DNA of 64,000 bases from Bacillota bacterium (GCA_023442465.1 JAEZZQ010000048.1:62001-126000); one strand, 5' to 3'; shown: positions 42,354 to 51,411, numbered from the stretch's first letter. The notes: generated by a model not told the origin, from the letters alone. Numbers and translations: made by a program.

Positions 42354-43769
42354 ATGGGTAAGTATGAAAATGACGCAAAGGAACTTTTGAAGCTGGTCGG
42401 GGGAAAAGAAAATATTGCGGCTGTGTCACATTGCATGACGCGCATGCGCTTTGCTCTTAACGATCCGTCCCTGGCGGACATTAAGGCGATTGAAGCGATG
42501 AAAGCGGTAAAGGGGAGCTTTACACAATCCGGGCAGTTTCAGGTCATCATAGGGAATACGGTAGCTGATTTCTATAATGATTTCACTGCGGTCTCCGGCG
42601 TAGAGGGCGTTTCCAAAGACGATGTCAAGAATGCTGCAAAGAAGAATCAGAACGCACTGCAGAAAATCGTAACGGCAATATCGGAAATCTTTGCCCCTCT
42701 CATTCCTGCCATTATCGTCGGCGGTTTGATCCTGGGCTTTCGAAACTGTATTGACAGTTTGTATCTTTTTGAAAACGGGACGAAGACGCTGTGCGATATC
42801 AGCCAGTTCTGGGCAGGCCTGGATCATTTTCTCTGGCTCATCGGCGAAGCTGTGTTCCATATGCTTCCGGTAGGTATCTGCTGGTCCGTAACCCGGAAGA
42901 TGGGAACGACACAGATGCTCGGCATCGTGCTTGGACTGACGTTAGTTTCCGGTCAGCTCCTGAATGCCTACGGAGTAGCATCTACAGCAGCCGCAGACAT
43001 CCCGTTTTGGAACTTCGGTTTTATTAAGGTGAATATGATCGGTTATCAGGCACAGGTTATTCCGGCTATTTTAGCCGCATTTACGCTCGTTTATCTGGAA
43101 AAGTTTTTCCGAAAGGTTTCTCCGCAGGCGGTATCCATGATCGTAGTGCCCTTCTGCTCTCTCGTACTGGCAGTTATGGCTGCGCACTTCGTCTTAGGGC
43201 CTATCGGATGGAAAATAGGTTCTGCTATCTCCAGCGTGGTATATGCAGGAATTACCGGTCCTTTCAGAGTTATATTCGGAGCTGTTTTCGGGTTTGTATA
43301 TGCTCCCTTGGTTATTACCGGCTTGCACCATATGACAAATGCTATTGACTTGCAGCTTATCGCTGATTATGGCGGAACAATGCTGTGGCCGATGATCGCG
43401 CTTTCCAATATCGCACAAGGTTCTGCAGTTCTTGGGATGATGCTCCTTCAGAAAAAGAATGCACAGGCACAGGAAGTAAATGTACCGTCTTGTATCTCTT
43501 GTTATTTGGGAGTAACGGAACCGGCTATGTTCGGTGTTAACTTGAAATATATGTTTCCTTTTATCTGCGGAATGATCGGTTCTGCCCTGGCGGCAATTGT
43601 TTGTGTGGCTACGGGAACTACTGCTAATGCGATCGGAGTGGGAGGGCTTCCGGGAATTCTCTCGATACAGCCTAAGTATATGCTCTCTTTTGCGGTGTGT
43701 ATGGTGATTGCTGTTGCGGTTCCTTTTGCTTTGACTGCTATTTTGGGAAAGAAGAAGGGGACGGAGTAG
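42354..43769 (+). CDS. treP: PTS trehalose-specific transporter, EIIBC
   Basis: 471 residues. The N-terminal EIIB domain has its phospho-cysteine at C27 (SHCMTRMRFAL). The EIIC membrane domain (about 100-470) has the glucose-family substrate-site motif GLHHMTNAIDLQL. No EIIA domain is fused, so an EIIA from another system (Crr/glucose type) must supply phosphate. It imports trehalose as trehalose-6-phosphate. The start ATG at 42354 follows AAGGAGG at 6 nt; upstream in-frame codons lie inside the promoter and operators. Confidence 0.93.
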   Translation: MGKYENDAKELLKLVGGKENIAAVSHCMTRMRFALNDPSLADIKAIEAMKAVKGSFTQSGQFQVIIGNTVADFYNDFTAVSGVEGVSKDDVKNAAKKNQNALQKIVTAISEIFAPLIPAIIVGGLILGFRNCIDSLYLFENGTKTLCDISQFWAGLDHFLWLIGEAVFHMLPVGICWSVTRKMGTTQMLGIVLGLTLVSGQLLNAYGVASTAAADIPFWNFGFIKVNMIGYQAQVIPAILAAFTLVYLEKFFRKVSPQAVSMIVVPFCSLVLAVMAAHFVLGPIGWKIGSAISSVVYAGITGPFRVIFGAVFGFVYAPLVITGLHHMTNAIDLQLIADYGGTMLWPMIALSNIAQGSAVLGMMLLQKKNAQAQEVNVPSCISCYLGVTEPAMFGVNLKYMFPFICGMIGSALAAIVCVATGTTANAIGVGGLPGILSIQPKYMLSFAVCMVIAVAVPFALTAILGKKKGTE

Positions 43770-43809
43770 TAAGAGACGTTGCGAAACTGTTAGGGTTGTG
43801 AGGATTTTA

Positions 43810-44080
43810 TGTACAATTTGGGGTTGTGAGGGGCTTTCATCCCTGGCTTCGGTTTCTGTTCAACGTTCACGGCTGTATTTTCTAAAGGAAACCGTGAATG
43901 TAACGGTGACGGACGGGGCGGCAGCAAAGTACATCCTTGTACTGTGCTGCCTAAACGCCGCATCCATGCGGCGTTTTCCCTGGATGTTGGAGGTTTCCTT
44001 AAGAAAATTTCAGCCGTTCACTAAAAGAACAGAAACCGAAGCCAGGGATGAAAGCCCCCGGAAGGCCGTGGAATTGTACA
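43810..44080. repeat. 271-bp nested inverted-repeat (giant hairpin) element in the tre operon
   Basis: The treP-treA gap is almost filled by one fold-back structure. The ends pair (TGTACAATT 43810-43818 with AATTGTACA 44072-44080). A perfect 32-bp inverted repeat follows (43830-43861 with 44027-44058). Further in, ACGGCTG (43869-43875) pairs with CAGCCGT (44011-44017) and AAGGAAACC (43885-43893) with GGTTTCCTT (43992-44000). The core holds two hairpins: a 14-bp stem with one mismatch (43920-43933 with 43938-43951) and an 11-bp perfect stem (43953-43963 with 43966-43976) followed by TTTT. The 5' side also has a direct repeat GGGTTGTGAGG (43793 and 43821). An open frame crosses it but looks like no known protein. 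Confidence 0.9.
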
Positions 44081-44153
44081 AAGAAATTGGCAAAGGTTAC
44101 GGGTTTCTCAATCGTCAGTACTGGAGAAAAGAGAGAAAGAGGGGGTTGTCTAT

Positions 44154-45812
44154 ATGATAAATTTTCATGACAAGGTCATATATCAGATATATCCGAAGTC
44201 TTTTATGGATTCTGATGGGGACGGTATTGGGGATTTGCGGGGGATTATTGATAGGTTGGGTTATTTGGAATATCTTGGTGTTGATTATATATGGTTGACT
44301 CCGTTTTTTGTCTCGCCGCAGAGGGACAATGGGTATGATGTGGCTGATTACCGTAGGGTGGATGCGGCTTTTGGCAGTATGGAGGATCTGGAGGAGTTGA
44401 TTGCGCGGGCGGATGAGCGCGGTATCGGGGTGATGTTGGATATGGTGTTTAATCATACTTCTACGGAGCATGAGTGGTTTCAAAAGGCTATGGCGGGTAG
44501 CAAGGAATATATGGATTATTATATATTCAAGGATGGAGGGCCTGAGCATATCCCTACTAATTGGGAGTCGAAGTTCGGAGGGCCTTCATGGGAATATGTT
44601 CCTCACTTGGGAAAGTGGTATCTGCATCTGTACGATAGGACTCAGGCGGATTTGAATTGGGAAAATCCTAAGGTGCGGGAGGAATTGAAGGAGGTTCTTC
44701 GCTTCTGGAAGAGGAAGGGGATTAAGGGGTTTCGGTTTGATGTGGTAAATTTGATTTCAAAGCCGGAGGTCTATGAGGACGATACGGAGGGGGACGGAAG
44801 GCATTTTTATACTGACGGGCCGCATGTGCATGAGTTTTTGCAGGAGCTCGTAAGGGATGCCGGAATCGAGGAGATGGTTACGGTAGGAGAGATGTCTTCT
44901 ACATCTATCGGGAGCTGTATACGGTATTCTAATCCCGCCGAAAAGGAATTGTCCATGTGCTTTAATTTTCATCATCTTAAGGTGGACTATAAGGATGGAA
45001 ACAAATGGGAGTTGATGCCGCCGGATATCCCGGCTTTGAAAAGGCTGTTCAGGCAGTGGCAGCTTGGCATGCAGGAGCATGGCGGCTGGAATGCGGTATT
45101 TTGGTGCAACCACGATCAGCCCAGAATCGTATCGCGATTTGGAGACGATGGACGTTATTGGAAAGAATCGGCCAAGATGCTGGCCGCCAGTATACATCTT
45201 TTACGCGGTACTCCCTATATTTATCAGGGGGAGGAGCTTGGGATGACCAATACTCATTTTACTCATATCGGGCAATACCGGGATGTGGAAAGTCTGAATT
45301 ATTATGAGATACTGCTTCAGGAAGGAAAGACAGAGAAAGAAGCTCTTCGAATTCTCGCTTCAAGGTCCCGGGATAACGCTCGTACCCCCATGCAATGGTC
45401 GGCAGAACCCAATGCAGGTTTTTCCGGGACATTGCCATGGATTTGCGTAACGGATAATTATAGGCAAATCAATGTGGAAGCAGAAAAAGAGGATGAAACT
45501 TCCATTCTCGCCTATTACAGAAAACTCATTCGGCTGCGCAAGGAAAACCGGGCGATAGCCGATGGCAAAATCGATTTTTTATTCGAAGATACGCCTTATT
45601 TATTTGCCTATCGCAGATATGTGGAATGTGAAAACGCATCCGGCGAAGAGCTTCTTATATTAAATAATTTGGGCAAAGAATTGATTGTTCTCGATACGGC
45701 GAAATTGGAGACAGATAAATATAAACTAATTCTAGGTAACTATGAAGAAACAAAAGGCGGCATACCGCAAGTGCTTCGGCCCTACGAAAGCCTGATATTT
45801 GAAAAGCGATAA
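44154..45812 (+). CDS. treA: Alpha,alpha-phosphotrehalase, GH13
   Basis: 552 residues, cytoplasmic enzyme that splits trehalose-6-phosphate into glucose and glucose-6-phosphate. GH13 catalytic residues: nucleophile D196 (GFRFDVVNLI), acid/base E246 (TVGEMSS), transition-state stabiliser D321 (FWCNHDQPR). The phosphotrehalase-specific block HFYTDGPHVHEFLQE is present, separating it from oligo-1,6-glucosidases. The start ATG follows AGAGGGGG. Codon choice is uneven: the first kilobase is rich in TTG, GGG and GTG, unlike the later part and other genes here. Confidence 0.92.
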   Translation: MINFHDKVIYQIYPKSFMDSDGDGIGDLRGIIDRLGYLEYLGVDYIWLTPFFVSPQRDNGYDVADYRRVDAAFGSMEDLEELIARADERGIGVMLDMVFNHTSTEHEWFQKAMAGSKEYMDYYIFKDGGPEHIPTNWESKFGGPSWEYVPHLGKWYLHLYDRTQADLNWENPKVREELKEVLRFWKRKGIKGFRFDVVNLISKPEVYEDDTEGDGRHFYTDGPHVHEFLQELVRDAGIEEMVTVGEMSSTSIGSCIRYSNPAEKELSMCFNFHHLKVDYKDGNKWELMPPDIPALKRLFRQWQLGMQEHGGWNAVFWCNHDQPRIVSRFGDDGRYWKESAKMLAASIHLLRGTPYIYQGEELGMTNTHFTHIGQYRDVESLNYYEILLQEGKTEKEALRILASRSRDNARTPMQWSAEPNAGFSGTLPWICVTDNYRQINVEAEKEDETSILAYYRKLIRLRKENRAIADGKIDFLFEDTPYLFAYRRYVECENASGEELLILNNLGKELIVLDTAKLETDKYKLILGNYEETKGGIPQVLRPYESLIFEKR

Positions 45813-45819
45813 CTGACAG

Positions 45820-45866
45820 AAGCCGGACGGATTGATTGCATTGGCATATCAATCTATCCGGCTTTT
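45820..45866 (+). terminator. Terminator of the tre operon
   Basis: AAGCCGGA-C-GGATTGAT pairs with ATCAATC-TA-TCCGGCTT across an 11-nt loop, then TTTTAG. It lies 8 bp after the treA stop; the convergent ABC gene ends 40 bp further on. Confidence 0.85.
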
Positions 45867-45905
45867 AGTGAGAGGAACTTGCTCTTTGCAGCCCCTTGCT
45901 TCAAG

Positions 45906-47633
45906 CTATTGGGATACTGTAAATAACGAATAGAAGAATCCTTTTTTCCCCATTAGCTCTGCAAAACTTCCCATCTCCTCTACCCTTCCATTCTTAAATA
46001 CGAGAATCTTATCATATTTACAAAGTAATGCTTCCTCCAGTCTGTGAGTTACTACGATACGAGTCAGGCCCGAAATATCCAGGATGGAGTTGCTCACGGC
46101 ATAGGCTGTCTTGGCATCGAGAGCGGCGGTAGCTTCATCTACAAGCATCACCGGCGTGCCGCGAAGCAGACAGCGGGCAATGGAAATGCGCTGGCGTTCG
46201 CCGCCGGACAGTCCGTTTCCATTCTCCCCGCAGGCGTAATCCTTTCCCCTCTCAGCGATAAACGGCGCTAAGCCGGACATATTCACCGCATCGCGAAGCT
46301 CTTCCTCCGTAAAGTCCCTGAACATCGTAATATTATCCTTCACCGTGCTATTGAATACAAAGACATTCTGCTGAACGATGGAAACAATGTCGTACAACGA
46401 AGCGGAATCTATATCCCGAAGCTCATTGCCGTCAAACAGAATCTCGCCTTCATAGTCCTCTCTGCTTCCCATTAAAAGATTGAGCAGCGTAGACTTGCCG
46501 CTTCCTGAGCCTCCCACGATGGCATAGCTTTTTCCCGCTTCGAAGCATAGGTCGATTCCTTGAAGCACAGGCGCATCCTCCTCATAAGAAAAAGACAGTC
46601 TTTTCAATTCTATTCCCCGTGTGAGCGCAGGCTCCATCTCTTTCCCGCTTTTGCGGACATTGGAATGGATGGCAGCGGATAACTTGTCAATCAGAGCATA
46701 TGCTGCTTTTTTGTTCGCAAGAATCTGGGGCACATCGGCAATGGGGGTGAGTACGTAATTCATGAGCTGTACGAAGACGATGACCACACCCGCGGTAACA
46801 CCGCGTCCGGTAAGTGCCAGATACGCTCCAAACAGAAACACACCGAATTGAGCTATGATTCCGGCTACGGTTCCAATCGTCTGAATGACAGTCTCCGTCC
46901 TACGCCTCCTGCATTTGGCTTCCTCCGCTGCCTCATTACTTTTGGCAAAAAGACAGAAAACCTCACGTTCGGCCTTGAAGCTTTTAATGACAGAAAAGCC
47001 GGATAACATATCCTTTACCATTCCAATAAAATTCTCGTTTTTGTCGGAAACCACCTTCTCCTGCGTTGCCAGGCGATTTCCTGCAACAACAGAAGCGATT
47101 ACCGGAAAGACGGAAAGCAGGAAGGCCACCAACGTCAGAAATGGGCTGTAATACAGCATAAGAGCAAAGGCCCCTGCAAACATGATCAATTCCCGAACCA
47201 GGGTAAATATTTGGGCGAGGTAGTTATTCTCAATACTGGTAGCATCGTTAGACAGCGCTGAAATATAGGCAGAAGTATTCTCACCGGTAAAGGCATTGAT
47301 ATTCTTCTTCGCCATCTCCTCGAACGCGTAATCCTTGTATTGCCTCATGGCCCTTTTTATGAAACGGGGGCGGGCATAATATTCTAAAGCCGAAACCATG
47401 ACAATACCTGCAATGATAGCCAATAAAATCATGGCAAGCTGCAGAAGTGAAAACATCACGACATCTCCCGATGCGGTATCGATAATTTGCTGCATCAACC
47501 ATGAAATTATCAGGTTCCCCAAGGCCATCAGAACCGAGGCCGTCATTGCCGCGAGGAAACTCCATTTATTTTGTCTATAAAACTGCTTGGTAAATTCTTT
47601 GCGGTATGTGATAACTTCACTATTTTTCTTCAT
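45906..47633 (-). CDS. ABC exporter, fused membrane and ATPase domains
   Basis: 575 residues. The six-helix membrane domain (about 15-310) is followed by the nucleotide-binding domain: Walker A GGSGSGKST, signature LSGGERQR, Walker B VMLVDEATAALD, H-loop VVTHRLEE. A homodimer, or a heterodimer with another half-transporter, would export drugs, lipids or peptides. No peptidase domain is present. The start ATG at 47633 has GGAGG upstream and overlaps the regulator gene end by 14 nt, so the two are translationally linked. Confidence 0.92.
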   Translation of the reverse strand: MKKNSEVITYRKEFTKQFYRQNKWSFLAAMTASVLMALGNLIISWLMQQIIDTASGDVVMFSLLQLAMILLAIIAGIVMVSALEYYARPRFIKRAMRQYKDYAFEEMAKKNINAFTGENTSAYISALSNDATSIENNYLAQIFTLVRELIMFAGAFALMLYYSPFLTLVAFLLSVFPVIASVVAGNRLATQEKVVSDKNENFIGMVKDMLSGFSVIKSFKAEREVFCLFAKSNEAAEEAKCRRRRTETVIQTIGTVAGIIAQFGVFLFGAYLALTGRGVTAGVVIVFVQLMNYVLTPIADVPQILANKKAAYALIDKLSAAIHSNVRKSGKEMEPALTRGIELKRLSFSYEEDAPVLQGIDLCFEAGKSYAIVGGSGSGKSTLLNLLMGSREDYEGEILFDGNELRDIDSASLYDIVSIVQQNVFVFNSTVKDNITMFRDFTEEELRDAVNMSGLAPFIAERGKDYACGENGNGLSGGERQRISIARCLLRGTPVMLVDEATAALDAKTAYAVSNSILDISGLTRIVVTHRLEEALLCKYDKILVFKNGRVEEMGSFAELMGKKGFFYSLFTVSQ

Positions 47634-48717
47634 TCTTAATATTCCTCCAAAGCTTGGTAAAAATCGAACCCGTTCTTTCATTCGAAGTCAGAGCTTTCTC
47701 AATTCCTCCCATGGCGGTCTCGCCAAAGTTATCACCGACAGTCTGCGTTTTTCCATAATAAAATTTTATGTTTCGGACATCGTAAACCTGCATGTTATCG
47801 GAAGCCTGCGAAGCGTCGAAGACTCGCGCCATCGCCACCGCCTGCCCGAGATACTCCTTTGTCATTTCTACGTCATCCATAACTGCCGCGACCTGCGCAC
47901 AGCCGGAAAGCAATATGACCTGCATCTTATCCAGATAAGATACCTTATGCGGAAGTTTCAGTCCTTCCAATACTCCGTACAGCCAAAGGAGGGCTTCTAT
48001 TGACTGTTTCTCATCACCCTTGCTGTCAAAGCATCCGGAAAGACCTATTATCGTTTGAAACAATCCCATTACGCAGTCCACAAGATTCTCAGAAAGATAC
48101 GGTAATGCCTCTTCGCACCGGTCACTTTGAGAAAGAAGCATCCCAATCAGCCCATTATTAATCCCACAAGCGTTATACTTTTTCAGAGTGTCCAAAGCCG
48201 GCTCTATCTCTCCCAGAGCCACATATACTTGGCCTATGTTGATTTGAAGCGACAGCTCGCTTATCCCTTCGTCAGTATTCTGTGAAATCAACCCACATGC
48301 CCGTCCATACAACTCCAGTGCCTTATGCAGCGCCGATTTATCGTTTCTTTCCACTCCTGCCAATTGAAACAGGTCGGCGCTCTGGTAAACGACATCGAAG
48401 CTATTGGGGTACCGCTGCAGGGCCTTCTCCGCTTCCGCAATTCCTTCCTGAATTCTCTTGGAAATACGAAGATTACGAATTTTTTCCGCTGCAAGCTCCA
48501 TGGTTCTGCAATTGAGCTGGTATCCAAAGAGTACATCGACAGATATTTCAAAGAGATCAGCTAACTCGGGAATCATACCGATATCAGGATTGGAAAGGCC
48601 GGATTCCCATTTCGATACGGCTCCCACGGTAACTCCCATTGCCTCGGCCAGCTGCTCTTGTGTCAGACACAGCTCCTTCCGATAATGGCGAATATTTTCA
48701 CCAATTGTGATTTTCAT
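47620..48717 (-). CDS. XRE-family regulator with TPR-like C-terminal domain
   Basis: 365 residues. Residues about 3-62 form a Cro/CI-type helix-turn-helix (IRHYRKELCLTQEQLAEAMGV, VGAVSKWESGLSNPDI). The rest is helical with repeated 34-residue-like units (for example ADLFQLAGVERNDKSALHKAL and LQINIGQVYVALGEIEPALDTL), resembling TPR-containing regulators that bind signalling peptides or proteins. The ATG at 48717 is used because the HTH family starts there; a GTG eight codons earlier is possible. It lies upstream of the exporter and probably controls it. Confidence 0.85.
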   Translation of the reverse strand: MKITIGENIRHYRKELCLTQEQLAEAMGVTVGAVSKWESGLSNPDIGMIPELADLFEISVDVLFGYQLNCRTMELAAEKIRNLRISKRIQEGIAEAEKALQRYPNSFDVVYQSADLFQLAGVERNDKSALHKALELYGRACGLISQNTDEGISELSLQINIGQVYVALGEIEPALDTLKKYNACGINNGLIGMLLSQSDRCEEALPYLSENLVDCVMGLFQTIIGLSGCFDSKGDEKQSIEALLWLYGVLEGLKLPHKVSYLDKMQVILLSGCAQVAAVMDDVEMTKEYLGQAVAMARVFDASQASDNMQVYDVRNIKFYYGKTQTVGDNFGETAMGGIEKALTSNERTGSIFTKLWRNIKNEEK

Positions 48718-48900
48718 AGTAATAATCTTACCTTTCTCCACATCACAGTGCCTTCCTTGTGAGCGTGAATTTATGCAGAGATGCTTTTCACCTCTCTCGT
48801 TTACGGTTCTCGTAGTATTATTATAAGGCGTTTATATATGCACTGGAAGATACTTATTGTAAAAATAGTAAAATTATTTTTTTACTATTGGTATAATTTC

Positions 48901-49471
48901 AATGAACGCACAAGCTCTAGATGCTTATGTGATAAATTTAATACGGGAAGTAAATGTATGATTGCCACGGCAGTGAATAAAACTTGCCGTTGCAGTGGTT
49001 CTCAGAAAAACATATGTATAATGCTCTTGGATGTGGAAGGGCTGGAATAAATGTGATAAAATAATACATGCCGATTACATATTCTTCATATCGCCTCATT
49101 ATGCTCCAATACCCGCGAAATTAAGCATGATTCTCGAAAAAATGGAACAAATCACTTTTTTGCATTGGTGGAAGGATAATACATACAAATCGGAGGTATA
49201 TAACATCCCCGCAGGAATCATTTCCCACGGAGGAGGCTCAGACTGGGCATTGCAAAGCTACAAGGCAATGGTAAATGACACTATCGCCAATGCTCTGGAC
49301 ACGATACAACTAAAAGTGATTTCATACAACGATAGTTGGAATACTGGTATCGCTTTGCCGGTAGAAAATATCATTCAGGAAGACGATATTTTTCCAATAC
49401 AAGAATATAATTGGCCCAACATAGATGTTCTTTTGTGTAAATACGTCGAAACTATTTTGCAGGAACACTAG
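48901..49471 (+). pseudogene. Decayed flavodoxin-family NAD(P)H-dependent oxidoreductase
   Basis: The last 130 codons (from about 49050) read as the C-terminal two thirds of a flavodoxin-fold reductase (IIHADYIFFISPHYAPIPAKL, then IPAGIISHGGGSDWAL). Upstream, pieces of the same protein continue in other frames: ALDAYVINLIREVNV from 48913 or so, then CRCSGSQKNICIMLLDVEGLE ending at 49050, matching the Cys-x-Cys region of the family. At least two frameshifts are needed, and the N-terminal flavin-binding GSPR segment is not found. A TATAAT with TGG before it (near 48890) shows a former promoter. The end overlaps the convergent acetyltransferase gene by 4 nt. Confidence 0.7.
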
Positions 49472-50328
49472 GGACTTGCACATAAAAAGTCCTCCACCAC
49501 ATACCTCTCATACTCCTTCCCTTTGTCCTCCACACTATCTATTCTCACGAAGCCAAGTCTCGTGCATAGCCTGATGGAGGCCTCATTGTCCTTTTTAACC
49601 AGGGCCTGTACCTTATCGAAGCCAAGCTCCTCTTTCCCGTAATCGAGGATGGCGCGACAGACTTCATAGGCATAGCCTTTATGCTGATAGGGAACGGCGA
49701 TCACAAATCCCAGCTCAGGGATGTCAAATCCTTCCCTCCAACTGATTCCGGCCCGTCCGATTACGGTTTCGCTCTCCTTGCCTACGATACTCCACAGACC
49801 ATAGCCATAGAAGCTATAGATTTTCTTTATGTATTCCCGGGTATATTCCCGTTCTTCCTCCGGTTCTTCGAACAAATCTTCCATATAAAATGTAATGGAC
49901 GGCTCCTTATATATTTGATAAAAAGCGTCCACATCTTCCACCGTCATCTCCCGGATAATACATCTCTTCGTCTCCATAATCGTCCATGGCTTTCCCGACA
50001 GGCGCATGTACGCCATGGCAAAAGAATCGAAGGTAAGCTCCTCGATATCTGTTATCGCGTATAGCGCAGCCGACAAATCCTGCTCTTTATTCTTCTCGTG
50101 TAAAAGCGCGATTGCGTAGTACCCGTTTTGTTTTAACGCTTGCAAAGTTTCCTCTTCGTCCGTTACGAACAACGTATTCCCTTTATCATACGCCGCTTGT
50201 CCGCTTTCTGTCCGCGGCAGCTTTCCTGTTATAACCTTATCGCCATCTTTGCCGAAATTTTTCTTCATCTGCTCTATTGCCGACATCTGGCTCTCATCAC
50301 CAATAAGAAAAACTATTTCCTTTAACAT
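49468..50328 (-). CDS. GNAT-family N-acetyltransferase with extra N-terminal domain
   Basis: 286 residues. The C-terminal part (about 120-280) is an RimJ/RimL-like acetyltransferase: RCIIREMTVEDVDAFYQIY opening, the acetyl-CoA loop in VPYQHKGYAYEV, and ASIRLCTRLGF near the end. The first 110 residues are a separate alpha/beta region (TLFVTDEEETLQALKQNGYYAIALLHEKN region) resembling part of a HAD-like phosphatase fold without the usual catalytic DxDxT motif. Substrate unknown. It stands alone between convergent and divergent neighbours. Confidence 0.85.
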   Translation of the reverse strand: MLKEIVFLIGDESQMSAIEQMKKNFGKDGDKVITGKLPRTESGQAAYDKGNTLFVTDEEETLQALKQNGYYAIALLHEKNKEQDLSAALYAITDIEELTFDSFAMAYMRLSGKPWTIMETKRCIIREMTVEDVDAFYQIYKEPSITFYMEDLFEEPEEEREYTREYIKKIYSFYGYGLWSIVGKESETVIGRAGISWREGFDIPELGFVIAVPYQHKGYAYEVCRAILDYGKEELGFDKVQALVKKDNEASIRLCTRLGFVRIDSVEDKGKEYERYVVEDFLCASP

Positions 50329-50418
50329 ATCTCCCCCTATTTACTATCCGTCCATTATAGGCTAGAATAAAACATGGAAATATTATAAAACAAATTATCA
50401 CAGAAGGGAAGTAAAGCA

Positions 50419-50940
50419 ATGGCACAGAATCCTATTGTTACATTTACGATGGAAAACGGCGACGTAATCAAGGCGGAGTTATATCCTGAAATCGCGCCCG
50501 AAAGCGTTAATAATTTTATTAGTTTAATCAACAAGAACTTTTACGACGGACTCATTTTCCACAGAGTTATCCGCGGCTTTATGATTCAGGGCGGAGATCC
50601 GGAAGGAACCGGAATGGGAGGCCCGGGCTACAGCATCAAGGGAGAATTCAGCCAGAACGGCGTAGAAAATAACTTGAAGCATACGGAAGGAGTTCTCTCC
50701 ATGGCGAGAAGCATGCACCCCGATTCCGCAGGCTCTCAATTTTTCATTATGCACAAAAATTCTCCTCATCTGGACGGTTCTTATGCCGCATTCGGCAAAG
50801 TAACGGAGGGCCTGGAATTTATAAATAAAATCGCGGAAACGGCTACTGACCGTTCCGATCGTCCGCTAGAGCCTCAGATTATAAAAACGGTTACTGTCGA
50901 AACCTTTGGCGAAGTTTATCCCGAACCTCAGAAAATTTAA
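50419..50940 (+). CDS. Peptidyl-prolyl cis-trans isomerase, cyclophilin type
   Basis: 173 residues with no signal peptide, so cytoplasmic. The cyclophilin core is intact: FHRVIRGFMIQGGDPEGTGMGG, the QFFIMHKNSPHLDGSYAAFGKV block and the catalytic Arg in FHRVI. It speeds proline isomerisation during folding. GAAGGGAAG precedes the ATG. Hairpins at 50993-51023 and 51174-51201 follow the gene. Confidence 0.95.
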   Translation: MAQNPIVTFTMENGDVIKAELYPEIAPESVNNFISLINKNFYDGLIFHRVIRGFMIQGGDPEGTGMGGPGYSIKGEFSQNGVENNLKHTEGVLSMARSMHPDSAGSQFFIMHKNSPHLDGSYAAFGKVTEGLEFINKIAETATDRSDRPLEPQIIKTVTVETFGEVYPEPQKI

Positions 50941-50992
50941 ATACTATTTAAAAAGTTTTCAGTAATCTAATTTAATATTTTTTAAATTGTTG

Positions 50993-51023
50993 GACGAGAT
51001 TGGTACTTTTGTACTGTCTCGTT
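50993..51023 (+). terminator. Probable terminator of the cyclophilin gene
   Basis: GACGAGA pairs with TCTCGTTC, with an inner GTAC-TTTT-GTAC hairpin, about 50 bp past the stop. The following T-run is weak. The surrounding bases (50941-51170) are AT-rich and hold no gene that I can recognise. Confidence 0.5.
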
Positions 51024-51173
51024 CATAGTTTATTCATATTTATTTTAAAAAAACTTCAATTCCACAACATTCTTTAGACATTTCTTTTAGCTATACTATC
51101 AATATAAGATACAGCAAAAACAAAAAAGCCAATAACAGTTAATTGATTTATTAAATAACTTTTTCATAATAAG

Positions 51174-51201
51174 TGCCAAGTAAAGAAACCTTTACTTGGC
51201 A
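51174..51201 (+). terminator. Intrinsic terminator
   Basis: A 12-bp perfect stem (TGCCAAGTAAAG at 51174-51185 with 51190-51201), loop AAAC, followed by a pyrimidine run ending in TTTTT. No gene is seen between this and the cyclophilin, so it may end a small untranslated transcript or act as a back-up terminator. Confidence 0.65.
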
Positions 51202-51287
51202 TCCTCCCTTTTTAGGGGTAATATGCTATTTTTAAAAGTTCATCATAGCGTGAAACAGAATCCATTTACAAGGATCAGAACAAAAGT

Positions 51288-51371
51288 GTGCTTTGCACAC
51301 TCTCGCGACCAAGAACTTTGGCAGCACAGCTTTTGTTCCGCGCGCGCAGCTGCGCATTGTTTGCCCGAAGG
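51288..51371. repeat. GC-rich dispersed repeat, copy 2, with foldback arm
   Basis: 51320-51371 matches 25466-25517. This copy also has an upstream arm, GAACAAAAGTGTGCTTTGC (51288-51306), which pairs imperfectly with GGCAGCACAGCTTTTGTTC (51320-51338), enclosing a small hairpin. That makes a stem-loop of about 50 nt with a GC-rich tail. A reading frame across it (51196-51471) looks like an artefact of the repeat. Confidence 0.75.
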
Positions 51372-51411
51372 GCTTTTATTTAATAGAAGCACTTTCCTAT
51401 TACATAAAATA

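Noticed and set aside
43810..44080. Group II intron, IS200-type element or retron as explanation of the giant hairpin
   Set aside because: No reverse transcriptase, transposase or domain-V-like motif is present within or beside the element, so none of these can be supported.
43798..44157. A 119-codon plus-strand frame between treP and treA
   Set aside because: It runs straight through the two arms of the inverted repeat, has no ribosome site, matches no protein family I know, and its openness follows from the GC-rich repeat arms.
48781..49050. An 89-codon plus-strand frame upstream of the reductase remnant
   Set aside because: Its first half spans the promoter; only the last part resembles the flavodoxin family, and it is included in the pseudogene.
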